A stretch of DNA of 64,000 bases from Clavibacter michiganensis (GCA_002150995.1 MDHJ01000001.1:2480001-2544000), one strand, 5' to 3'; shown: positions 18,857-29,013, numbered from the stretch's first letter. Notes: a model not told the origin generated them from the letters alone. Numbers and translations are program-made.

Positions 18857-20321
18857 ATGGCGAACCCCATCGAGGCACCCGCACCACCGCGATCCGAGCT
18901 GAAGCGCTCCATCACGGCCAAGCAGCTGTACTTCTACGTGGTCGGCGACGTGCTGGGATCCGGCATCTACGTGCTCGTGGGCCTCGTGGCCGCCGCCGTG
19001 GGCGGCGCGTTCTGGATGGCGTTCCTCGTGGGCGTCTCGATCGCGACCATCACGGGCCTCGCCTACGCGGAGCTCGTGACGAAGTACCCGCAGGCCGCCG
19101 GCGCCTCGCTGTACATCAACAAGGCGTTCCGCAGCCCCGTGCTCACGTTCTTCATCACCATCTGCATGCTGAGCGCCAACATGGCCGCGGTCGGCTCGCT
19201 CGCCGCGGGATTCGTGCGGTACCTCAGCGACCTGATCGGCCTGCCCGAGTCCGCCATCTGGGCGTCGACCGGCATCGCCGTCGCGTTCGTGGCGCTCATC
19301 ACGGTCATCAACCTCATCGGCATCAGCGAGTCGGTCATCGCGAACGTCGTCATGACGTTCATCGAGATCAGCGGCCTCGTCGTGGTCGTCGCCATCGGCG
19401 TGATCGCGCTGGTCGAGGGCGTCGGCGACCCGGCCGTGCTCCTCCAGTTCCAGGTCGAGGGCGGCGCCGGATCCGCGGTGCTCGCCGTGCTCGCGGGCGT
19501 CTCGCTCGCCTTCTTCGCCATGACGGGCTTCGAGAACGCGGCCAACGTCGCCGAGGAGACCATCGACCCGTCCCGCGCGTTCCCCGCGCGCTCATCGGCG
19601 GCATGATGACCGCCGGCGTCGTCTACGTGCTCGTCTCGATGGCCGCGGCCCTCGCCGTGCCGATCGACGCCCTCGCCGGCAACACCCTCCTCGAGGTGGT
19701 GCGCGCCGACCTGTTCTTCATCCCGGCTGCGATCATGCTCGTGGTCTTCGGCCTCATCGCGATGGTCGCCATCAGCAACACGGCGCTCGTGACCGTGGTC
19801 GCGCAGTCGCGGATCCTGTTCGGCATGGCCCGCGAGAACGTGGTGCCGGCGGTCTTCGCCAAGGTGCACCCGGCCCGCCGGAGCCCCTATGTCGCGCTGC
19901 TGTTCGGCGGCGCGGTCGTGGCGTCGCTGCTGATCATCGGCGCGGCGATCCGCTCCAGCCAGGCCGGCCTCCCGGAGGACGAGCGGCTCGACATCGTCGA
20001 CCGGCTCGCCACCATCACGGTCGTGTTCCTCCTCTTCATCTACGCGCTGGTGATCGTCGCGTGCCTGAAGCTGCGCGGGAAGGACGAGACGCCGGACACC
20101 TACCGGGCGAACACGCCGCTGCTCATCGTGGGCATCCTCGGCAACGTCGCCGTGCTGATCTACACGCTCGTCGACGATCCCGACGCGCTCTGGTGGGTGG
20201 GCGGGCTCCTCGCGCTGGGCCTCGTGCTCTACCTCGCGCAGCGGACGCTCGGCGGGAAGAAGCCGGACCTCGAGGCCGCGGCGGGCGTCGCCGCGTCCTC
20301 CCGACGGACCGGGAGGTCTGA
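18857..20321 (+). pseudogene. APC family amino acid permease, two probable frameshifts
   Basis: The coding potential is for a 488-residue, about 12-helix APC-superfamily transporter. It begins ELKRSITAKQLYFYVVGDVL, contains GSGIYVLVG, and continues through MTGFENAANVAEETIDPSRAFP. The frame then breaks: reading C5 instead of the observed C4 at 19582-19585 restores F-P-R-A-L-I-G-G-M-M and the second half. A further missing C in the CCC at 20300-20302 would give an ending S-S-P-T-D-R-E-V and a stop at 20319-20321, 2 bases before the stress-protein start; as written the frame runs far into that gene. Both are C-run deletions, so sequencing error is more likely than gene decay. Substrate is unknown. 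Confidence 0.85.
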
Positions 20322-20323
20322 GC

Positions 20324-20779
20324 ATGCACGTCATCGTCGCCACCGACGGATCCCGCGCCTCCCTGGAGGCGGCCCGCCAGTTCCAGGTGATCGCGGACTC
20401 CCGCGAGATCACCGAGGTCACCGTACTCGCGGTCGTGAGCCCCTACGCGGCGGCCCCGTTCGCGAACGAGCTCGGCCCGCGCCATGCGCACGGCCAGACG
20501 GAGCTGAGCTACCGCCGCGACGCCGAGTCCGCCGTCGAGGTGGTCGCTCACGTGTTCGAGGGCTGGGGCCCCACCATCCACCGCGACGTGCGAAGCGGCT
20601 CCCCCGCGACCGAGATCATCCGCGCCGCCGAGGAGCTCTCCGCCGGCCTCATCTCGATGGCCGCGGGCAGTCGCGGACTCACCGCGACCATCCTGCTGGG
20701 CAGCACCGCAAGCCGCGTCCAGCACTCGGCGCCGTGCCCGGTGCTGATCTGCCGGCCGACGGTGCGCGGCCAGGCGTAG
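20324..20779 (+). CDS. Universal stress protein
   Basis: This 151-residue UspA-type protein begins MHVIVATDGSRASLEAARQF and ends with the ATP-binding glycine pattern SMAAGSRGLTATILLGSTAS followed by HSAPCPVLICRP. These are the two conserved parts of the USP nucleotide-binding fold. It begins 2 bases after the restored stop of the APC permease, so the two are probably co-transcribed. USP proteins attached to transporters often sense nucleotide state, but that role is inferred here. The ORF is intact. Confidence 0.92.
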   Translation: MHVIVATDGSRASLEAARQFQVIADSREITEVTVLAVVSPYAAAPFANELGPRHAHGQTELSYRRDAESAVEVVAHVFEGWGPTIHRDVRSGSPATEIIRAAEELSAGLISMAAGSRGLTATILLGSTASRVQHSAPCPVLICRPTVRGQA

Positions 20780-20837
20780 CGCGTCAGGCCGGCACACGGA
20801 CGGATACGTCGCACCGCCGACTGCCGATTCGTCCAAA

Positions 20838-21842
20838 TCAAGCGGCGAGGATCTTGTTCGACTTGCTGCGATTGCACTTCCAGCAGAGGGTCTGAAGGTT
20901 CTCGTGCGTCGACAAACCACCCTTGGAAACAGGCACGACGTGGTCGACCTCGAGGAGCAGATGGGGCTCATCCACGACGGAGACCGAGCAAAAGCGGCAG
21001 GCGTGCCCGTCTCGAGCCTTGATGAACTGACGTAGGCGGGCTGTCATCAGGGCACGCTGCCCTGCCGCACTCTTGTCGAATCGCATCTTGCCGGCCAGCA
21101 CGTCGACGAGTTCGTCGATCGTCTCGTTATTCAGCTTGATCGACGTTCTCTGCGAGCTGTTGCCACCCGCGCTCACGTACTCGAAGACGTAGACCGGGTA
21201 TGGAATCGCGATCCGCTTGACCTCGTAGCCGACCTGATCGCGGAACTCCTGCTCGTAGTGCTTCAGGATGAATGCCGGCGGACGGATCGACTCGACGATG
21301 GCCGTCTCGCGCTGACGGAGGTTCCCGACCGCGTCCTCGAGACGTGCGATGTCCTCGCCCAACGTCTCCACCTGCGTGAGCCGTGCCTCTGTCGCCGCGA
21401 TGTTGAAGTACTTCATCAGGTACTTCAGCGGGTCGCCGCTGGCCGAACGGACCACCTGCAGGGAGCAGTTGTGCACGTTCGGGTCCTCGAAGGACGCCTC
21501 GTTGCGATTCCGTCGATGCTTGTGATTGCTCGTGTTCTGGAAGGTGGCCAGATGAGCATGAGTGCCCGTCTCCGCCACGGCGAGCTGGAACGAATCGCGC
21601 TCTCGGATCTCCGCGATGTACTCGGCCAGGTCGTTGTGCTCATCGATGAAGGCCGCGAGTTCGCGCTTCTGCGCGAGGAAGACCTCGCCCTTGAAGTAAC
21701 GGTTCTTGCGGACGTTGCGCACGATCTTCGGGACCATGATGATGGCGAGGATCAGGCCGACGACGGTCAACGATATCTGCCAGTACGTGAAGATCAGGCT
21801 GATCAGGAAAATGATCAGGACCAACGCGATGATGTAGGGCAA
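20838..21842 (-). CDS. Membrane-anchored HNH endonuclease-like protein
   Basis: This 334-residue protein starts with a very hydrophobic hairpin of two helices (residues about 2-42), followed by a basic stretch, a coiled-coil-like middle (about 150-180), and a C-terminal HNH nuclease domain. The HNH domain has ARDGHACRFC, then LEVDHVVPVSKGG, H-E-N-L-Q-T-L and CWKCNRSK, giving the zinc CxxC pairs and the D-H catalytic motif. Start TTG 21842 has AGGA upstream. Base composition is visibly less GC-rich than the neighbours, which suggests recent acquisition. It replaces or flanks a broken TlpA-like gene. A defence or mobile-DNA role is inference; no partner gene is adjacent. Confidence 0.8.
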   Translation of the reverse strand: MPYIIALVLIIFLISLIFTYWQISLTVVGLILAIIMVPKIVRNVRKNRYFKGEVFLAQKRELAAFIDEHNDLAEYIAEIRERDSFQLAVAETGTHAHLATFQNTSNHKHRRNRNEASFEDPNVHNCSLQVVRSASGDPLKYLMKYFNIAATEARLTQVETLGEDIARLEDAVGNLRQRETAIVESIRPPAFILKHYEQEFRDQVGYEVKRIAIPYPVYVFEYVSAGGNSSQRTSIKLNNETIDELVDVLAGKMRFDKSAAGQRALMTARLRQFIKARDGHACRFCSVSVVDEPHLLLEVDHVVPVSKGGLSTHENLQTLCWKCNRSKSNKILAA

Positions 21843-22043
21843 GGGCCAGTCCTATCGGGGAGCTCGGGTCTCGACGAGGAGATGGTGCCGTCATCTCTGG
21901 GCGGGAGACGACAGCGAAGAGGTGCCACGCAGAAGGCGCGCCGACACTGCGACGAAACGCTACGAGACCTCGGCGCGCACGCCTAGGCCCCCTTTGTCGG
22001 GCCACCCACGTCTCCCCTTGACGAGAAGCGCCGGTCAACCACG

Positions 22044-22166
22044 TCAGCTGGTGGTGGTCCCGATCAGCGTCGTGAGCGTCCCCGGGTCCACCGCTCCGAG
22101 GATCCGCGCGCTGACCCGGCCCTCGGGATCGAGCACGAGCGTCGACGGGGTCGTGTTCGGCGCCGT
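22044..22166 (-). pseudogene. C-terminal remnant of a TlpA/ResA-like redoxin
   Basis: About 40 codons on the minus strand encode TAPNTTPSTLVLDPEGRVSA and the rest of a thioredoxin-fold C-terminus (cis-Pro region, strand, final helix, ending IGTTTS), then a stop. No N-terminal part with CxxC is present upstream; the next about 180 bases hold no recognisable coding sequence. The remnant lies beside the atypical HNH gene, consistent with loss during an insertion or deletion event. The whole stretch 21843-22348 otherwise contains no gene I can support. Confidence 0.6.
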
Positions 22167-22336
22167 GCGGGCGGCAAGGCGAGCTGCACCGCGAGGGTCG
22201 CGGTGGGACGGCAGGACTGTACGATCCGCTTGGCCCCATGCGCATTGGCCCTCCATACGTCGGCCGCCTCCCGCCGGACGGCACGCCGGCGGGATGGCGG
22301 ACCCGGGACTCGCGCCTCCCTTGCCCCACCGGCGCC

Positions 22337-22342
22337 TAGGCT
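22337..22342 (+). promoter_or_regulatory. -10 box, histidine phosphatase gene, leaderless
   Basis: TAGGCT ends 6 bases before ATG 22349. Confidence 0.6.
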
Positions 22343-22348
22343 CGCCGC

Positions 22349-23041
22349 ATGGCGACAGTGATCCTCGTGCGGCACGGACGCACCACAGCGAACGCGACCG
22401 GGATCCTGGCGGGGCGCACCCCCGGCGTCGACCTCGACGACATCGGCCGCGAGCAGGCGGACCGCACCGCCGAGCGGCTCGCCGCCGTGCCGCTCGCCGC
22501 CGTCGTGTCCAGCCCGCTCCAGCGATGCTGGGAGACGGCGCAGCGGATCCTCGAGCACCAGACGGGGAAGCCGGCCCAGCCGATCGAGCCCGACATCACG
22601 GAGTGCGACTACGGCGACTGGCAGGGCCGCGCGCTCGGCGACCTCGCGAAGGAGGACCTCTGGTCGCGCGTGCAGTCTCACCCGTCGTCGGTCGTCTTCC
22701 CCGGCGGCGAGTCTATGGCCGGGATGCAGGCGCGCGCGGTCGCCGCGATCCGCCGCCACGACGCGGCCATCGAGGCCGAGCACGGGCCGGGTGCCGTGTG
22801 GGTCGCGGTCAGCCACGGCGACGTCATCAAGTCGATCCTCGCCGACGCCCTCGGCACGCACCTCGACCTGTTCCAGCGCATCGACGTGGGACCGGCGTCC
22901 ATCTCGATCGTGCGCTACGGCGCGAGCCGGCCGACCGTCCACGCGACCAACAGCGACGCGGGCGACCTCTCCTGGCTCGCAGGCCCCACGGGCTCCGGCG
23001 ATGCGCCGGTCGGCGGCGGCGCCGGGCACAGCGCACCGTGA
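22349..23041 (+). CDS. MSMEG_4193-type histidine phosphatase
   Basis: This 230-residue histidine-phosphatase (phosphoglycerate mutase-like) enzyme has the catalytic LVRHGRTTAN at residues 6-15 and the second catalytic His in VSHGDVIKS. ECDYGDWQGR supplies the usual acid region. In actinobacteria this subfamily is encoded with a DUF3090 gene and an SCO1664-type gene, often near the mycothiol ligase gene mshC, and that order is kept here. The substrate is unknown. Start ATG 22349 is fixed by the leaderless -10 box. The C-terminus carries a Gly/Ala-rich tail. Confidence 0.9.
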   Translation: MATVILVRHGRTTANATGILAGRTPGVDLDDIGREQADRTAERLAAVPLAAVVSSPLQRCWETAQRILEHQTGKPAQPIEPDITECDYGDWQGRALGDLAKEDLWSRVQSHPSSVVFPGGESMAGMQARAVAAIRRHDAAIEAEHGPGAVWVAVSHGDVIKSILADALGTHLDLFQRIDVGPASISIVRYGASRPTVHATNSDAGDLSWLAGPTGSGDAPVGGGAGHSAP

Positions 23042-23053
23042 TCCGCACGCGCC

Positions 23054-23059
23054 TAGAGT
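23054..23059 (+). promoter_or_regulatory. -10 box, DUF3090 gene, leaderless
   Basis: TAGAGT ends 6 bases before ATG 23066. Confidence 0.65.
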
Positions 23060-23065
23060 GGTGAC

Positions 23066-23614
23066 ATGCCCACAAGCGCCTTGGAGTTCGACTGGCCCGA
23101 CCGGCTCGTGGTCGGCACCATCGGCCTCCCGGGTGCCCGCACGTTCTACCTGCAGGTCCGCGCCAGCCAGCAGCTGGTGAGCATCGCCCTCGAGAAGCAG
23201 CAGTCCGCGCTCCTCGCGGAGAAGATCGACGAGATCCTCGACCAGCTCGTGGCCGTCGAGGGGAACCCCTTCAGCGTCCCGACGAACACGCCGCGCGAGC
23301 TCGTCGACGAGGACGCGCTCGAGCCCGTCGAGGAGCGCTTCCGCGCCGGGGCGATGAGCCTCGGCTGGGACCCGACGACCGCGCAGGTCGTCATCGAGGC
23401 GTACCCGCTCACCGACGGCGACGAGGACGACGACCTCCCCGGCATGCCGTCCGCGGATGACGGCGAGATGCTCGTCGTGCGCCTGCCCGTGGGCGCGGCC
23501 AGGGCGTTCGCCCTCCGCACCCGCGAGATCGTGGACGCCGGCCGCCCGACGTGCCCGTTCTGCGGCCAGCCGATGGACCCCGAGGGTCACCTCTGCATCG
23601 CTCGCGAGGACTGA
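23066..23614 (+). CDS. DUF3090 family protein
   Basis: This 182-residue protein has the DUF3090 features: FDWPDRLVVGTIGLPGARTF at the start, RVPVGAARAFALR-like sequence (here RLPVGAARAFALRTREIV) and a C-terminal zinc-finger-like CPFCGQPMDPEGHLC. It is the middle gene of a conserved actinobacterial triplet. The stop overlaps the next start (TGATG), indicating coupled translation. The biochemical role is unknown; possible involvement with mycothiol metabolism is inference from gene neighbourhoods in other genomes. Confidence 0.92.
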   Translation: MPTSALEFDWPDRLVVGTIGLPGARTFYLQVRASQQLVSIALEKQQSALLAEKIDEILDQLVAVEGNPFSVPTNTPRELVDEDALEPVEERFRAGAMSLGWDPTTAQVVIEAYPLTDGDEDDDLPGMPSADDGEMLVVRLPVGAARAFALRTREIVDAGRPTCPFCGQPMDPEGHLCIARED

Positions 23615-24381
23615 TGCCGGCGACGGACCTGGTCACCGCCGAGCTGACGCTCACGGGCCGCATCCGCACCGCGTCCAACGCGACCTTCCTCGGCACCATC
23701 GGCGACACCGCCGTGGTCTATAAGCCCATCCAGGGCGAGAACCCGCTGTGGGACTTCCCCGACGGAACGCTCGCGCACCGCGAGGTCGCCGCCTACCTCG
23801 TCTCGGAGGCCTTGGGCTGGAACGTCGTGCCCCGCACGTGGCTGCGGGACGGCCCGCTCGGCGAGGGCATGGTGCAGCTCTGGCAGGACGAGGACCCCGA
23901 CCAGGACGCCGTCGACCTGATCCCCACGGACGAGGTGCCGGAGACCGGCTACCGCACCGTGCTCGGGGGCGAGGACCAGGACGGGAACTCGGTGACCCTG
24001 ATCCACGAGGACTCCCCCGCACTCCGCCGCATGGCCGTCTTCGACGTGATCGTCAACAACGCCGACCGCAAGGGCTACCACGTGCTCGCGATGCCGGACG
24101 GCCACCGCCACGGCGTCGACCACGGCCTCACCTTCCACCAGGACCACAAGCTCCGCACGGTGCTGTGGGGGTGGATGGGCGAGGCGTTCACCACCGAGGA
24201 GCTGGCCGGCGTCGACCGCGTCCGGGCCGGGCTGGACGGTGACCTCGGCAGCGAGCTCGCCGACCTCATCACCCCGGAGGAGCTCGCCGCGCTCGACGCC
24301 CGATGCGCCCGGCTCCGCGAAGACGCCCACTTCCCGGAGCCTGCCGGGCAGCAGTCCGCGGTGCCCTGGCCGCTGTTCTGA
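23614..24381 (+). CDS. SCO1664 family protein (PI3/4-kinase-like fold)
   Basis: This 255-residue protein matches SCO1664-type proteins, which carry a kinase-like fold distantly related to phosphatidylinositol kinases. Visible elements are ASNATFLGTIGDTAVVYKPI (glycine-rich lysine region), GTLAHREVAAYLVSEALGW, FDVIVNNADRKGYHV (catalytic-loop D-x-x-x-x-N-x-D-R) and VDHGLTFH (metal D-H-G). Start ATG 23614 overlaps the DUF3090 stop by 1 base. It is the last gene of the conserved triplet; the substrate is unknown. Confidence 0.9.
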   Translation: MPATDLVTAELTLTGRIRTASNATFLGTIGDTAVVYKPIQGENPLWDFPDGTLAHREVAAYLVSEALGWNVVPRTWLRDGPLGEGMVQLWQDEDPDQDAVDLIPTDEVPETGYRTVLGGEDQDGNSVTLIHEDSPALRRMAVFDVIVNNADRKGYHVLAMPDGHRHGVDHGLTFHQDHKLRTVLWGWMGEAFTTEELAGVDRVRAGLDGDLGSELADLITPEELAALDARCARLREDAHFPEPAGQQSAVPWPLF

Positions 24382-24459
24382 GCCGCTGTCGACGTATTCA
24401 GCCCCTGTCCGGACGCGTGCGCACGCTGCCGCACCTCCTCCCACCTGCGGACACCCCGC

Positions 24460-24465
24460 TAACGT
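24460..24465 (+). promoter_or_regulatory. -10 box of the DUF91-like gene
   Basis: TAACGT lies 30 bases before ATG 24496; the short leader has an AAGGAG ribosome site. Confidence 0.45.
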
Positions 24466-24495
24466 GATGACGAGCGATCAGAAGGAGTCCAGACG

Positions 24496-25572
24496 ATGCC
24501 AGTGGAAATGCGAATGTGGCGTATCGACGGCCATGATCCGAAGCCGCTGATGACGGCGACGCTTCCCACGGAGAACGAACTTCACCAATTCCTCCGTCGG
24601 GATCCGTCTCTCCTGGGCACCGCCCTGCTGGTGATCGGCAGCGAAGTCGTCACGCCCTTCGGAAAACGCCTGGACCTGCTGGCCATCGACGCCGACGGCA
24701 ACCTGCACGTGTTGGAGTTGAAGCGGGACCGCACGCCGCGCGAGGTCGTCGCTCAGGTGCTCGACTACGGCTCGTGGGTATCGACCCTCTCTCGGGACGA
24801 CGTCATCGACATCGCAAAGAACGAGCTCGACCAGCCCTTCGAGGCAGCGTTCGAGGAGGCGTTCGGTGAGATCCCGCCCGATGAGATCAACGGCGAGCTC
24901 CAACTCACGATCGTCGCCTCGGAACTCGACGGCAGCTCAGAGCGCATAGTCACCTACCTGCGTAGCTTCGGAGTGCCCATCAACGCGGTCTTCTTCACCT
25001 ACTTCGAAGACGACGGCAGACGCTATCTCGGGCGGTCCTGGTTGGTGGCCTCGGATGAGCGCGCTCCGACGGGCAACTCGAAGTCGGTCTCGAAGCGCGC
25101 GTCCTGGAACGGGCTGGACTGGTATGTCTCGTTCGGCGGCGAGCGGTCGTGGGAGGACGCTAAGACGTTCGGATTCGTATCCGCCGGCGGTGGCAAGTTC
25201 TACACGCGGACCATTCGCGCGCTTCCGCTGGGTGCAAGGGTCTGGGTGAACATCCCGGGTACCGGATTCGTGGGCGTAGGCAGGGTCACCGGACCCGCAG
25301 TGCGCTTCTCCGAAGCGAGAGTCGATTACGCCGGCGATCTCGTCCCCCTCGGCCGCCAGAACCTCATTGGAACTTACGTCCAGAGAGAGACGGCTGGTGA
25401 CGACGACGATGAGTGGGTCGTTCCCATCGAGTGGTCGCGGACCGTGAGGCAGGAGGACGCTTACTGGGAGAAGGGCTTCTTCGCTAATCAGAACAGCGCG
25501 TGCAAGTTTCGGCAGGAGTTCACGCTCGACCGCCTCGCGCGGCACTTCGACGTCGAGGACAGCCAGGGCTGA
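24496..25572 (+). CDS. DUF91/NucS-like PD-(D/E)XK nuclease-domain protein
   Basis: This 358-residue protein has an N-terminal nuclease-like domain (about 25-170): NELHQFLRRDPSLLG, then GKRLDLLAIDADGNLHVLEL with the catalytic-type D...E-L-K-R pattern, and a Q-V-L-D-Y-G-S-W helix. This is the EndoMS/NucS and DUF91 pattern. The C-terminal half (about 190-345) is a beta-rich domain with WVNIPGTGFVGVG that I do not recognise. Unlike true NucS it is much longer and lacks a PCNA tail. Base composition is lower in GC than flanking genes, so it is likely an accessory gene inserted between the DUF3090 triplet and ychF. Role unknown. Confidence 0.75.
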   Translation: MPVEMRMWRIDGHDPKPLMTATLPTENELHQFLRRDPSLLGTALLVIGSEVVTPFGKRLDLLAIDADGNLHVLELKRDRTPREVVAQVLDYGSWVSTLSRDDVIDIAKNELDQPFEAAFEEAFGEIPPDEINGELQLTIVASELDGSSERIVTYLRSFGVPINAVFFTYFEDDGRRYLGRSWLVASDERAPTGNSKSVSKRASWNGLDWYVSFGGERSWEDAKTFGFVSAGGGKFYTRTIRALPLGARVWVNIPGTGFVGVGRVTGPAVRFSEARVDYAGDLVPLGRQNLIGTYVQRETAGDDDDEWVVPIEWSRTVRQEDAYWEKGFFANQNSACKFRQEFTLDRLARHFDVEDSQG

Positions 25573-25625
25573 CCCCTCCTCCGCCCGAGTCGTGGAGGCA
25601 CAGGCGCCACCCCGCGGACACGGCG

Positions 25626-26698
<1,073 letters not shown>

Positions 26699-26706
26699 GG
26701 GAGACC

Positions 26707-26712
26707 ATCGTA
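26707..26712 (-). promoter_or_regulatory. -10 box of ychF, near-leaderless
   Basis: TACGAT on the minus strand ends 8 bases before GTG 26698. Confidence 0.45.
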
Positions 26713-26797
26713 CGGGGCGGGCTGCCTCCTCCCCTGCCCATGGACGGCCGGGCTCTCCCGGGATCCGGCGTCGGTCGTGCGTGCGAGCATCGATGCC

Positions 26798-27427
26798 ATG
26801 CCGTTGGACTTCACCGCGATCGACTTCGAGACCGCCAACAACTCGTCGGCGAGCGCCTGCTCGGTGGGTCTCGTCAAGGTCCGGGACGGCGTCGTCGTCG
26901 ACACCGCGTCGTGGCTCATACGCCCGCCGGCCGGGCACGACTCCTTCTCCGTCTGGAACACGCGGATCCACGGCATCGTCGAGGACGACGTGGCGGACGC
27001 CCTCAGCTGGGCCGATCAGCTGCCGCGCCTCATGGCGTTCGCGGGCGACGACCACCTCGTCGCCCACAACGCGCGCTTCGACATGGGCGTCATCCAGGGC
27101 GCGTGCCGGGCGACCGCGCTCATCCCGCCGCCGTACTCCTACCTGTGCAGCCTCCAGGTCGCCCGCCGCACCTACTCGCTCGAGTCGTACCGGCTGCCGG
27201 TCGCGGCGCGGGCGGCGGGCTTCGAGGACTTCGCGCACCACGAGGCGCTGGCCGACGCGCGGGCCTGCGCGGCCATCGTCGTGCACGCGGCCGGACGGCA
27301 CGGCGCCGCCTCGCTGACGGGCCTCGCCGAGGCGATCGGCGTCGGGATGGGCCGCATCGGCGCGCCGCGCACGCAGCCCGTCACGCGGGCGTCGGCCGCC
27401 GCGACCCCGCCCATCGACTGGGCCTGA
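26798..27427 (+). CDS. DnaQ-like 3'-5' exonuclease
   Basis: This 209-residue DEDDh exonuclease has Exo I FTAIDFETAN (D and E catalytic), Exo II DHLVAHNARFDMGV (D) and Exo III HHEALADARACA (H and D). The core resembles the proofreading epsilon domain and is common as a standalone or BRCT-linked protein in actinobacteria; no BRCT is seen, and the C-terminus after residue 185 is an Ala/Pro tail. It would trim single-stranded 3' ends. Start ATG 26798 is chosen because the exonuclease fold begins at residue 4. Confidence 0.9.
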   Translation: MPLDFTAIDFETANNSSASACSVGLVKVRDGVVVDTASWLIRPPAGHDSFSVWNTRIHGIVEDDVADALSWADQLPRLMAFAGDDHLVAHNARFDMGVIQGACRATALIPPPYSYLCSLQVARRTYSLESYRLPVAARAAGFEDFAHHEALADARACAAIVVHAAGRHGAASLTGLAEAIGVGMGRIGAPRTQPVTRASAAATPPIDWA

Positions 27428-27501
27428 TCCGCTCCCGCGCACCCCGCCGGATCGTCCTCCGGACGCGCGCCGCACGTCCGGGCCGTGTCGGGGGCCGCTG
27501 G

Positions 27502-27507
27502 CACACT
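27502..27507 (+). promoter_or_regulatory. -10-like box of rmuC, leaderless type
   Basis: CACACT ends 6 bases before ATG 27514; it deviates from TANNNT only at its first base. Confidence 0.4.
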
Positions 27508-27513
27508 GCACGC

Positions 27514-28908
27514 ATGGATCCCGTCATCGCCCTGCTCGTCGGCCTCGTCATCGGCCTGGCCGTGGGCGCGGTGGTGGGCATCGCCGTGTCCCGCGCCCGC
27601 TCGGGGGTGGATGCGCCGGGCCGCGCGGGCGAGGCCGCCCGCCTCGCCGCCGCGGAGGCCACCGTCACGGCCCTCCGGGAGCAGCTCGACCGCACGGAGC
27701 GCCTCGCCGAGGAGCAGGTCGGGCAGGCTACCGCGCAGTACGCGGAGCGCGCCCAGGCGCAGGACGCGCTGCACCGCGAGCGACTGGAGGCCCAGGAGTC
27801 CCACCTCCGCGAGCAGATCGGGCAGCAGGAGGACCGCATCGGGGAGCTGCAGGCACGCCTCCGCGAGGTCCAGCGCGCCGAGGTCGCCCGCACCGAGGAG
27901 GACGGCCGGGTGCTCACGGCGCTCAGCCCGGTCGCCGAGAGCCTCAAGCAGGTGCAGGCGAAGGTGCACGAGCTCGAGGAGCAGCGCCGCCAGCAGCACG
28001 GCGAGCTGAGCGAGCAGCTGCGGAGCGCCACGGAGGCGGAGGAGCGGCTGCGCGCCACCGCCGAGACGCTCGCCTCCGCGCTCCGCTCCAACAGCACGCG
28101 CGGGGTGTGGGGCGAGACGCAGCTGCGGAGCGTCGTGGAGGCCGCGGGCCTCATCCACCGCGTCGACTTCGACGTGCAGACCAGCGTCTCCACCGCCCAG
28201 GGCATCGGGCGGCCCGACATGGTGGTGCACCTGCCGGGCGGCAAGAACATCGCGGTCGATGCCAAGGCGCCCTTCACCGCGTACCTCGAGGCGAGCGCCA
28301 TCCCCGCCTCCGCCACCGGCCCCGAGGGCGCGCGCCGCGACCACCTCATGAAGCAGCACGTGCAGGCCGTGCGCGACCACATCACGGCGCTCGGCAGCCG
28401 GGCCTACTGGGAGGGGCTCGACGCGAGCCCCGAGATGGTCATCGCGTTCATCCCGAGCGAGTCCCTGGTGTCGTCCGCGTTGGAGGCGGATCCGAGCATC
28501 ATGGAGTTCGCGTTCAGCCGCCGGGTCGCCCTCTCCTCCCCCGTCACGCTGTGGTCGGTGCTCAAGACCGTCGCGTTCAGCTGGCAGCAGGAGGTCCTCA
28601 CGGAGGACGCGAAGCAGCTCTTCGACCTCAGCCGCGAGCTGCACGCCCGCCTCGCCACCAGCGGCGAGCACATCGCGAAGCTCGGCCGCTCCCTCACGGG
28701 CGCCGTCGGCGACTACAACCGCGTCGTCGGATCCCTGGAGCGCCAGGTGCTGCCCACCGCCCGCCGCCTCAGCCGGCTCGACGAGTCGAAGGTCATCGGC
28801 ACCCTCGCGCCGCTCGAGGCCACCACTCGCGAGCTGGCGGCGGACGAGTTCACGTCGGCCGCATCCGCTCCCCGGGCGTCCGGGGACGCCGACGCGACCG
28901 CTCGGTAG
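27514..28908 (+). CDS. rmuC: DNA recombination protein RmuC
   Basis: This 464-residue protein has an N-terminal membrane anchor (residues 3-27), a long coiled coil (about 38-200, rich in Glu/Gln/Arg heptads) and the C-terminal RmuC domain starting SNSTRGVWGETQLRSVVE. The nuclease-like core continues through GIGRPDMVVHLPGGKNIAVDAKAPF (PD-(D/E)XK-type D and K) and FIPSESLVSSAL. RmuC limits recombination at inverted repeats and is likely a DNA cleavage protein at the membrane. The stop codon TAG is also the first half of the -10 box for fba. Confidence 0.93.
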   Translation: MDPVIALLVGLVIGLAVGAVVGIAVSRARSGVDAPGRAGEAARLAAAEATVTALREQLDRTERLAEEQVGQATAQYAERAQAQDALHRERLEAQESHLREQIGQQEDRIGELQARLREVQRAEVARTEEDGRVLTALSPVAESLKQVQAKVHELEEQRRQQHGELSEQLRSATEAEERLRATAETLASALRSNSTRGVWGETQLRSVVEAAGLIHRVDFDVQTSVSTAQGIGRPDMVVHLPGGKNIAVDAKAPFTAYLEASAIPASATGPEGARRDHLMKQHVQAVRDHITALGSRAYWEGLDASPEMVIAFIPSESLVSSALEADPSIMEFAFSRRVALSSPVTLWSVLKTVAFSWQQEVLTEDAKQLFDLSRELHARLATSGEHIAKLGRSLTGAVGDYNRVVGSLERQVLPTARRLSRLDESKVIGTLAPLEATTRELAADEFTSAASAPRASGDADATAR

Positions 28909-28911
28909 AGT
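28906..28911 (+). promoter_or_regulatory. -10 box of fba, built on the rmuC stop codon
   Basis: TAGAGT begins with the rmuC TAG stop. It gives an about 95-base leader to fba, which has an AAGGAG ribosome site. Confidence 0.5.
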
Positions 28912-29013
28912 GGCGAGCACGCGGGGCCCGGCCGCGGGAGCACCTCCCACCGGCCGCCGACGGCCCGCGTCAGCCGCACGGCGTCGCCGTGGATCCGCCG
29001 AAGGAGATGCACC

